Shown piece by piece: positions 1 through 6,041 of a stretch of DNA of 21,122 nucleotides. The translations under genes were made by a program, and so were the position numbers. A model generated the notes under the pieces. It was not told the origin of the DNA and did no database searches. It worked only from the letters and a program-made list of their open reading frames with translations. Source of the DNA: Microbacterium sp. (GTDB lineage Bacteria; Actinomycetota; Actinomycetes; Actinomycetales; Microbacteriaceae); assembly GCF_003248605.1 (NCBI RefSeq), contig NZ_QFPF01000056.1:1-21122 (forward strand). The letters are read 5' to 3'. Position 1 is the stretch's first letter. Each line of letters begins with the position of its first letter.

Positions 1-106
1 CGCAACCGTCGCGAGCTGGATGTCAGCTGAGGAGGCGGCCGCGACCTGGGAGGACCGCGAAACGGAGATCAAGCCCATCATCGAAGAACTGCTGGCCACC
101 CCGTGA
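1..106 (+). CDS. C-terminal end of an unidentified protein (partial)
   Basis: An open frame enters from the left edge (first whole codon at base 2) and ends at TGA 104-106, giving about 34 residues. The tail is acidic and helix-like, with Glu/Ala-rich stretches such as MSAEEAAATWEDRE and a final IIEELLATP. No family can be assigned from so little. Its stop codon overlaps the GTG start of the RraA-like gene in a GTGA arrangement, so the two were probably translated together. The missing gene is therefore the best clue to the pathway of its neighbour. Confidence 0.6.
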   Translation, partial: ATVASWMSAEEAAATWEDRETEIKPIIEELLATP

Positions 107-747
107 GCGTGCCATCAGTGACTGAGACACCACGCGAGGGTTCCGGCGTCGACCGCGTGCCGCTCACGCCCGAGGAAAAGACCCAGCTGTCGAAGCTGGC
201 GACATCCAGCATCGTGGACTCGATGGATCGCCTGGGTTCGCCTGACGCCGGCATCTCGACCGTCTGGCCAGGGGCACGCCTCGTGGGTACCGCACTCACT
301 GTGCTGACGGCGGCAGGCGACAACCAGATCGTCCATGCGGCGCTGGACGTCGCCAAACCCGGCGAGATCATCGTGATCAACGGCTTCGGCGATCGCACCC
401 GTGCGCTGATCGGGGACCTCATCGCAGAGCGTGCGCTCAGTCTCGGCATAGCGGGGTTCGTCATCGACGGCTGCGTCCGCGACGCCGAGGCGATCGAAGA
501 AGTCGGGATGCCCGTGTTCGCCCGGGGCGTCACGCCCGCTGGCCCCTACAAGAACGGCCCCGGAGAGATCGGTGGCCCCGTCGCCATCGGCGGGGTAGCC
601 GTCACCACTGGGGACGTCGTGATCGGCGACGCCGACGGGATCGCCTTCATTCCCCGATCCCGCCTCGAGGTCGTCGCCGCTCTGGCGGAGCGGAAGCTCG
701 CGGACGAAGCGGCAAAGCGTGCTCAGATTCGGGACGGGGCACGATAG
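103..747 (+). CDS. RraA-like / 4-hydroxy-4-methyl-2-oxoglutarate aldolase family protein
   Basis: The 214-residue protein has the full RraA (MenG-like) fold pattern. PGEIIVING lies near residue 86, GDLIAERALSLGIAGFVIDG runs from 104 to 123, and the conserved Arg-Asp pair is R126-D127. GDVVIGDADGIAFIP lies near 170-184. In the family this Gly...Arg-Asp motif binds Mg2+ and pyruvate-type substrates in HMG/CHA aldolases and oxaloacetate decarboxylases, while true RraA proteins bind RNase E. An aldolase or decarboxylase acting in a small catabolic operon is more likely here (inference). The GTG start at 103 overlaps the preceding stop by 4 bp. In-frame GTG codons at 109 and 118 are possible alternative starts, and there is no clear Shine-Dalgarno. 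A strong hairpin follows the stop. Confidence 0.85.
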   Translation: MSVPSVTETPREGSGVDRVPLTPEEKTQLSKLATSSIVDSMDRLGSPDAGISTVWPGARLVGTALTVLTAAGDNQIVHAALDVAKPGEIIVINGFGDRTRALIGDLIAERALSLGIAGFVIDGCVRDAEAIEEVGMPVFARGVTPAGPYKNGPGEIGGPVAIGGVAVTTGDVVIGDADGIAFIPRSRLEVVAALAERKLADEAAKRAQIRDGAR

Positions 748-761
748 CGCGGAGAAAAAGC

Positions 762-791
762 GGAGGGGCGGCCGAACTCGGCCGCCCCTCC
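762..791 (+). terminator. Hairpin terminator after the RraA-like gene
   Basis: A perfect 13-bp stem (762-774 with 779-791) closes a 4-base AACT loop 14 bp after the stop codon. It is preceded by an A-rich stretch and followed by only a short TTCC tail, so the U-run is weak, as is common in high-GC actinobacteria. It marks the end of the operon. Confidence 0.8.
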
Positions 792-1035
792 TTCCATTGA
801 CGGTGCCGAAACAGAAGAGGCGGAAGCGGACTGGTGAAGCTCGCGGTCCGTTCGATCGTCCTACTGACCATGGTTGGGAGTGGCGTCTCCATGCAATGGA
901 TAGCGAACGCCACAGCCGATGGGCGGGTGACCTCGGAAAGGAGGGCGCGGGCCTCGACCAACTCAATGTGTGGGCAGAATGTGGGCAAACGGCGCCCAAA
1001 CTCGATATATTACCGCGCTGATCAAGGTTTTATAG
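792..1035. other. Intergenic stretch with a possible worn integrase tail
   Basis: There is no convincing gene here. In the frame that ends at TGA 1019-1021 the last codons read LNVWAECGQTAPKLDILPR. That resembles, from memory, the C-terminal ends of tyrosine integrases that sit beside tRNA attachment sites. It stops only 15 bp before the 3' end of tRNA-Thr, which is where such a gene would lie. Upstream there is no recognisable catalytic domain, so at best this is a remnant. Base composition dips (an ATATATTA stretch near 1004-1011) compared with the flanking genes. Confidence 0.25.
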
Positions 1036-1108
1036 AGCCACCTAAGGGAATCGAACCCTTGACCTATTCATTACGAGTGAATCGCTCTGCCGTCTGAGCT
1101 AAGGTGGC
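1036..1108 (-). tRNA. tRNA-Thr, anticodon CGT
   Basis: Read on the minus strand, the 73-nt sequence folds into a full cloverleaf. It has acceptor GCCACCT/AGGTGGC, D stem GCTC/GAGC, anticodon stem ATTCA/TGAAT around loop CTCGTAA (anticodon CGT, reading ACG), and T arm AAGGG-TTCGATT-CCCTT. The discriminator base is T. The 3' CCA is not encoded and would be added after transcription. Confidence 0.97.
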
Positions 1109-1139
1109 GCGTGCCCGCTCGCGCGACGCACAAGCAATG

Positions 1140-1169
1140 ATCTTACAGCGTCGCGCCGCACCGTGCGAA
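1140..1169 (-). promoter_or_regulatory. Probable sigma-A-type promoter of tRNA-Thr
   Basis: On the minus strand a -10 box TAAGAT (1140-1145) lies 18 bp from a -35 box TTCGCA (1164-1169). Transcription would start about 25 bases before the tRNA 5' end at 1108. The -10 is close to consensus and the -35 is moderate. Confidence 0.45.
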
Positions 1170-1227
1170 CGGGCGAAGCATCCGGGCTGCGCCCCTCGAC
1201 GGCCGACCCCATGGCGGTGGGACGCGC

Positions 1228-1253
1228 GGCCCTGCATGATCTGATGCAGGGCC
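1228..1253. repeat. Perfect 10-bp inverted repeat (hairpin) upstream of the methyltransferase gene
   Basis: GGCCCTGCAT (1228-1237) is mirrored by ATGCAGGGCC (1244-1253) around a 6-base loop. It is directly followed by a smaller CTCTCCCGAGAG palindrome (1254-1265). It lies about 105 bp before the methyltransferase start, and no gene reads into it that would need a terminator. It could be an operator, a leader structure or a relic. Little else is visible in the 249 bp between the tRNA and the start codon. Confidence 0.5.
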
Positions 1254-1357
1254 CTCTCCCGAGAGATGCACCATCGAACCGATGCGCTCCCGCATCCGCA
1301 CTACCTACGCTCTGCGAAGAGGTCGACCCTCTTCCTCACGATGCGAAGGAGCAGACG

Positions 1358-2478
1358 ATGCCGCACAACGAAGAAACCCTCGCCGAGCACTCGCGGGACT
1401 CCGCCGCCAAGACCGACGAACGCACCGCGGACGAGGTCGCCGAGCAGGTGCTGGCCGCCGGCCTCGGCTGGGTGCAGACCATGGCCATCTACCTCGGCGA
1501 CCGGCTGGGCTGGTATCGCAGCCTCGCCGCCGAGGGACCCGCCTCCCCGCCGAGCTCGCGCACCGCACGGGCACGGCCGAGCGATACGCGCGCGAGTGGC
1601 TCGAGCAGCAGGCGACGAGCGGGATGCTGCAGGCCGAGCTCAACGATCCGCCCGAGCCGCACCGATACGCACTCTCGCCGGCCGCGGCCGAGGCGCTGAC
1701 CGACGAGCGCAGCACCGCCTACCTGGCACCGCTCGCGCGCATGTGCGCGTCCGCGGCGGTTCAGCTGCCCGCTCTCGTCGACGCCTACCGGACGGGCGAC
1801 GGCGTGTCGTGGGAACAGCTCGGAGCGGACGCCCGCGAGTCGCAGGCCGACATGAACCGCCCCTGGTTCGACCTGCTGCCCGAGGTCTTCTCGGCGCAGC
1901 CCTCCCTCCATGATGTGCTCGCCCGGCCCGGCGCGCGTGTCGCGGACGTCGGGTGCGGGGGCGGGTGGGCATCGATCGCGCTCGCCGACGCCTACCCCGA
2001 CCTTCGGGTCGAGGGTTTCGACGTCGACGAAGAATCGATCGCACTCGCGACCGACAACGCGCGCGACGCCGGGCTCGAGGATCGCGTGAGCTTCCATCAT
2101 GTCGACGGCGCCACGCTCGCCGCACACGGCCCGTTCGACGCGGCTTTCGCCTTCGAATGCATCCACGACATGCCCCAGCCCGTCGACGTGCTCGCCGCCA
2201 TGCGCGAGGCCGTGCCCGCCGGCCCCGTCGTGATCATGGACGAGGCCGTCGCCGAAAGGTTCGACCCGCCCGGCGACGCGCTCGAGCAGATGATGTACGG
2301 CTTCAGCCTGTTCATCTGCCTGCCCGACGGCCTCTCGCACGCCCCGAGCGTCGGTACCGGCACCGTCATGCGCCCCGGCATCCTCGCCGACTACGCCCGC
2401 GCGGCGGGATTCGCGGACGCGCAGATCATGCCCACCGGCGAGTTCGGCTTCTGGCGCTTCTACGAACTCACCCGCTGA
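1358..2478 (+). pseudogene. SAM-dependent methyltransferase with winged-helix N-terminus, frameshifted
   Basis: ATG 1358 follows a good ribosome-binding site, AAGGAG at 1346-1351. The first frame encodes a dimerisation and winged-helix region (…GLGWVQTMAIYLGDRLGWYRSLAAEGP). The sense then jumps to another frame (AELAHRTGTAERYAREWLEQ). The jump lies at the C run 1545-1548: one extra C there restores a continuous protein of about 373 residues. The downstream frame holds motif I VADVGCGGGWASIALAD (near residue 195), an acidic GFDVDEESI strand, the AFECIHDMPQP post-motif and a C-terminal GFWRFYELTR. This layout matches the Rv2258c-like class I methyltransferases, whose substrates are mostly unknown. 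Either the gene is broken by one deleted base or the assembly has an indel error. It converges on the hydrolase gene with 14 bp between stops. Confidence 0.8.
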
Positions 2479-2492
2479 CGGTCAGCACTCGG

Positions 2493-4049
2493 TCACCCGC
2501 AGAGATCGTCGGCGGGCACGATGCCCTCGATCAGGTAGGCCTCCACGGCGTCGTCGACGCACGCGTTGCCCTTGTTGTACCCCGTGTGCCCCTCCCCGAC
2601 ATTCGTCAGCAGCACGCCCGAGGCGAGCTGATCGGCGAGCGCCACCGACCACTCGTAGGGCGTCGCGGGATCCCCGGTGGTGCCGACGACGAGGATCGGG
2701 GCCGCACCCTCCGCGGCGATGGGTTCCCGCACGCCCGTGGGCTCATGCGGCCATACGTCGCACGGATCGGGACCCGACCAGTAAGGAGCGATCGTGGGAG
2801 CCTCGGCGGCGATCCGCTCGTCCGCGGCGGTCTGCTCGGCAGCATCCACCACGGGGTAGTCCATGCAGTTGTAGGCGCGGAAGGCCTCGGTCGAATTGTC
2901 GAGGTAGACCCCGCCCTCCCGGCCGTTGTAGAAGTCCGCGAGCAGGAACGCGACCTCGGGATCGCCCTGCAGCGCGTTGGCCAGCGCCGCCGTGAGGATC
3001 GACCAGTTCTCCTGCGAGTACAGCGCCGCGATGATCGCCGTCATCAGGCTGTCGGCCCCCAGCATCCGTCCGTCTGGTGCCGGCAACGGTGAGCGATCGA
3101 CCGACGCGAGGAGTGCGCCGAGATCGGCCATCGCCTGATCGACCGTGCCACGGAACGGGCATTCCTGGGTGGAGAGGCAGTTCTGCATATAGGCACGAAG
3201 GGCCTGCTCGAAACCGACGGCCTGCGTCGTTCCGACCTCGAGTCCCGAGACCGCGGGGTCGATCGCGCCGTCGAGCACGAGGCGCCCCACGCGTTCGGGG
3301 TAGAGCTTGGCGTACGTCGCCCCGAGGAACGTGCCGTAGGAGTAGCCGAGGTAGTGCAGCTGGTCATCGCCCAGCACCGAGCGCAGCAGATCCATGTCGC
3401 GCGCGGAATTCTCCGTCGTGATGTGCTCGAGCACGCCCGCGCTGTTCGCCTCGCAGGCCTCGGCGAAGGCGCGGTTGCGCTCGGTGAGCTCGGTCTCCCA
3501 CTCGGCGCTGCCGCGCGGCGCGGCCGGGATCTCGTACAGGTACGCGTCCATCGCGGCCGCGTCCAGGCACGTCACCGCGGTCGACTCCCCCACGCCCCGC
3601 GGGTCGAAGCCGATGACGTCGTACGACTCCTGCAGCGCCTCCCCGACGGCGAAGTCGAGCGAATCGCGGATGAGGCCTACCCCGCTCGCGCCCGGTCCGC
3701 CCGGGTTGGTCAGCAGCGACCCGATCGGCTCGGTTCCCGTCGCAGGCGCGCGGATCACCGATAGCTCGACGACGCCGAGCGACGCGTCGTCCCAGTCCAG
3801 CGGCGCGAGCACCGTGGCGCAGTCGAACCCGCCGCACTGGTACCACGCGGGCTCCTGCGCGTAGAAGCCCTCGAGATCCGCGGGCACGTCGGCGGGATCG
3901 ACGGGAGCGGGTGCGCCCGTCGTGACATCGTCGGGGATGGCCTGGTAGAGGCATCCACTCAGCACGAGCGCGGCCCCCACCAGGGCGGCGAACGCCCCGA
4001 GGGCGCGCCGCGCGCGAGCGGGTCGGGTGCCGGTGAATCGTCGGGCCAT
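2493..4049 (-). CDS. Secreted alpha/beta-hydrolase lipoprotein, TAP-like (tripeptidyl aminopeptidase family)
   Basis: The 518-residue product begins with Arg-rich residues, a hydrophobic stretch and a lipobox VLSGC with Cys33, so it should be exported and lipid-anchored on the outer face of the membrane. The hydrolase core shows LTNPGGPGASG (oxyanion region), YDVIGFDPRGVGEST, and the nucleophile elbow GYSYG with Ser237. VGTTGDPATPYEW carries probable Asp460, and VGEGHTGYNKG carries probable His488. The C-terminal part fits the TAP-like domain typical of actinobacterial SlpD/SlpE and tripeptidyl aminopeptidases. Several Cys residues near the end may form disulfides. ATG 4049 is two bases after the holB stop. 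GTG 4055 would instead give a 4-bp GTGA overlap, and GGAAGGA upstream could serve either start. The natural substrate is unknown: peptides or ester prodrugs are typical for the family. Confidence 0.88.
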   Translation of the reverse strand: MARRFTGTRPARARRALGAFAALVGAALVLSGCLYQAIPDDVTTGAPAPVDPADVPADLEGFYAQEPAWYQCGGFDCATVLAPLDWDDASLGVVELSVIRAPATGTEPIGSLLTNPGGPGASGVGLIRDSLDFAVGEALQESYDVIGFDPRGVGESTAVTCLDAAAMDAYLYEIPAAPRGSAEWETELTERNRAFAEACEANSAGVLEHITTENSARDMDLLRSVLGDDQLHYLGYSYGTFLGATYAKLYPERVGRLVLDGAIDPAVSGLEVGTTQAVGFEQALRAYMQNCLSTQECPFRGTVDQAMADLGALLASVDRSPLPAPDGRMLGADSLMTAIIAALYSQENWSILTAALANALQGDPEVAFLLADFYNGREGGVYLDNSTEAFRAYNCMDYPVVDAAEQTAADERIAAEAPTIAPYWSGPDPCDVWPHEPTGVREPIAAEGAAPILVVGTTGDPATPYEWSVALADQLASGVLLTNVGEGHTGYNKGNACVDDAVEAYLIEGIVPADDLCG

Positions 4050-4051
4050 CG

Positions 4052-5132
4052 TCACGGGGTCCTTCCACTGATGACCGTCACGAGCATGCTCTCGAGCGCG
4101 AGCACGGGTGCGGCATTCTGTTCGAGATTGCGTCGGGTGTTCTGCAGCTGATCGAGCACCGCGAGCGTGCGCTGCGGTCGCCACGTCTGTGCGAGAGCAC
4201 GCAGATCGGTGTCGAGCTCGCTGTTGACCAGGTCGTCGCCGCGGCCGAACTGCAGCATCACGACATCACGGAACATCGACTGCAGGTCTGTCAGCACCCG
4301 GTCGATGCCGTCACGCAGGCTGCGTGTCGCACGGCGCTTCTGATCCTCTTCGAGGGCGTTGAGCTGGCTCGGCGGTGAGTGCCTTCGCGTCGTCGGTGGC
4401 CAGTTCGACGATGCGGCCCGCGACCTCGACGGCGTCGCCGACACTGCGCACCCGCAGCACGGCCCGCAGGGTCTCGTCTCGCCGCGCGCGCGCCGCCGGG
4501 TCGGTGGCAAGGCGCTGTGCCATGCCGATGTGCCGTTGCGCGTGGCGCGCCGCCTGTGCGGCGATGTCGGGCGTCGCGCCCGTGCGCTCGGCGATGAGGC
4601 GCGCGACGTCGTCGATATCCGGCTCGCGCAGACGCAGCGACCGCACCCGAGAGCGGATCGTGGGCAGCAAGTCGGCCTCGCTCGGTGCGCAGAGCACCCA
4701 CACGGTGCGCTCGGGCGGCTCCTCGAGAGATTTCAGCAGCACGTTCGAGGTGCGCTCGGTCATGCGGTCGGCGTCCTCGACGACGATCACGCGGTGTCGC
4801 CCCAGCGAGGGGGCGAAGGCCGAGCGCTCGACCAGCCCGCGGGCTTCGTCGATCGTGATGATGACGCGCTCGGTACGGAGGGCGGTGAGGTCGGGATGAG
4901 TGCCCGCGATCACCTGCCGCATCGTCGCGAGATCGTCCGGGCCCTCGGCGATCAGGGCGGCGGCGAACGCGTAGGCGAGTGTCGAGCGACCCGACCCGGG
5001 CGGGCCCGTGATCAGCCACGCGTGCGTCATGTTCGCGGGGTCCGATGCCGCGTCCTGCAGTGTGCGGACTGCAGCATCCTGCCCCCAGACGGCGCCCCAC
5101 GGCAGGGCGGGCGCGGCGGTTGCGGTAGGCAT
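4052..5132 (-). pseudogene. holB: DNA polymerase III delta' subunit, reading frame disrupted
   Basis: Delta' is part of the clamp loader that places the beta clamp on DNA. From ATG 5132 the protein reads LPWGAVWGQDAAV, then GPPGSGRST (43-51, a P-loop with Arg in place of the usual Lys, as in inactive delta' ATPases). VIVVEDADRMTERTSNVLLK and LEEPPERTVWVLCAPSEAD follow, and then PTIRSRVRSL in the SRC-motif position. The frame holds to ALTAE (codon 255). The C-terminal part QLNALEEDQKRRATRSLRDG onwards is in another frame and ends at TGA 4052-4054. Removing one C at 4367 joins them into 359 residues. From memory, relatives carry about 20-25 more residues at this point, so a non-multiple-of-three deletion is also possible. 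No zinc-binding Cys cluster is present. The gene is normally essential, so an assembly error is plausible. Confidence 0.82.
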
Positions 5133-5149
5133 CGCCTCAGCCTAACCGG

Positions 5150-5322
5150 CGCCTGCGACACGGCCGCGCGCAGGCCCGGCAGCGGGCGCTGGGCAGGCGG
5201 CGCAAACGGTCAACATTCCGGATCGACGGGGTCTGCAACGCCTTGGCGGCCGTGTCGCGGGCCGCGGAGCGCAATTCTTCCGGAATGTTGACCGCGCGAC
5301 GCCTGCGACACGGCCGCGCGCA
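5150..5322. repeat. Nested repeat block between tmk and holB
   Basis: A 23-bp sequence at 5150-5172 recurs perfectly at 5300-5322, exactly 150 bp apart. Between the copies a 16-bp perfect inverted repeat (5207-5222 with 5279-5294) encloses a 56-bp centre. In that centre GCGGCCGTGTCGC (5246-5258) is the reverse complement of the middle 13 bp of both direct repeats. The order is therefore R - IRleft - inverted r - IRright - R. The 267-bp spacer shows no convincing codons. It looks like a small non-coding repeat element (REP or MITE-like) inserted between genes that are otherwise tightly packed. Confidence 0.75.
5207..5294. repeat. 16-bp perfect inverted repeat
   Basis: CGGTCAACATTCCGGA at 5207-5222 is mirrored exactly at 5279-5294. 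The arms are A/T-richer than their surroundings. They could be terminal inverted repeats of a tiny element or the stem of a long hairpin. No flanking target-site duplication is evident immediately outside the arms. Confidence 0.8.
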
Positions 5323-5339
5323 CGGGCGATCCCACCACG

Positions 5340-5394
5340 CATGTCCCAGAATCCGTCGCCCGCATCCGCCCCGGACGACAGGAATGGGGACATG
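5340..5394. repeat. 8-bp inverted repeat just after the tmk stop
   Basis: CATGTCCC (5340-5347) pairs with GGGACATG (5387-5394), with an inner TCCG/CGGA pairing (5352-5355 with 5372-5375). It lies a few bases beyond the tmk stop in the transcribed direction and could be a weak terminator or mRNA-end structure. No T run follows. Confidence 0.4.
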
Positions 5395-5399
5395 GATGC

Positions 5400-6041
5400 T
5401 CAGGCCAGGAGCGGCTGCACTCGCGCGCGCACCGCGGCGGCCAGATCGGCGGCGGGGCGCGTCGCGTCGAGCACGAGGAACCGGTCGGGTTCGGCGGCGG
5501 CGAGCTGCAGGAACGCCGCACGCACCCGGGCGTGGAAGTCCTCGCGTTCGGCCTCGAGCCGGTCGAACGGCTTGTCGTCGGCATCCAGCCGTGCCCGCGC
5601 CGCGGAGGGATCGAGGTCGAGCAGCACCGTCAGGTGCGGCAGCGCCCCCTCGGTCGCCCACAGCGACAGGTCGCGGATCTCGCCCGCATCGAGCACACGC
5701 CCCGCGCCTTGATAGGCGACCGAGGAGTCGAGGTATCGATCCTGCACGACGACGGCGCCGCGCTCGAGAGCCGGGCGGACCAGCGTCGCGACGTGCTGGG
5801 CACGGTCGGCCGCGTAGAGCAGCGCCTCGGCACGGGGCGCCACCTCACCGCGGTGGTGCAGAACGATGTCGCGCACGAGCGTCCCCACCTCTGTGCCGCC
5901 GGGCTCGCGGGTGCGGACGACCTCGCGACCCCGCTCGCGCAGCCACGTCTCGAGCAGGCCCGCCTGGGTCGTCTTGCCCGCGCCGTCGCCCCCCTCGAGA
6001 GTGATCCACACGCCGCGCGAGGGCGCAGCATCCCCCGTCAC
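5400..6041 (-). CDS. tmk: Thymidylate kinase (dTMP kinase)
   Basis: This cytosolic enzyme phosphorylates dTMP to dTDP with ATP in dTTP synthesis. The 213-residue protein is full length for the family. It shows the P-loop EGGDGAGKTT (16-25), the TREPGGTEVG substrate loop (44-53), the signature DRYLDSSVAYQG (101-112) that contacts dTMP, and a DRLEAEREDFHARVR lid region. The start is GTG 6041, which overlaps the topA stop in a GTGA junction, so tmk translation is probably coupled to topA. Downstream, holB is separated by the 267-bp repeat block. No promoter is obvious in front of tmk. Confidence 0.95.
   Translation of the reverse strand: MTGDAAPSRGVWITLEGGDGAGKTTQAGLLETWLRERGREVVRTREPGGTEVGTLVRDIVLHHRGEVAPRAEALLYAADRAQHVATLVRPALERGAVVVQDRYLDSSVAYQGAGRVLDAGEIRDLSLWATEGALPHLTVLLDLDPSAARARLDADDKPFDRLEAEREDFHARVRAAFLQLAAAEPDRFLVLDATRPAADLAAAVRARVQPLLA

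Noticed and set aside
1228..1253. Hairpin as a SAM riboswitch for the methyltransferase
   Set aside because: It is a single simple stem without the multi-helix core of any SAM riboswitch that I know.
5207..5294. Inverted repeat as an insertion sequence
   Set aside because: There is no transposase coding space in the 56-bp centre and no target duplication next to the arms.
5142..5393. Small minus-strand frame spanning the tmk-holB spacer
   Set aside because: Its codons are dictated by the repeats (RGRVAG occurs twice from the direct repeat), it has no ribosome-binding site and no family resemblance.
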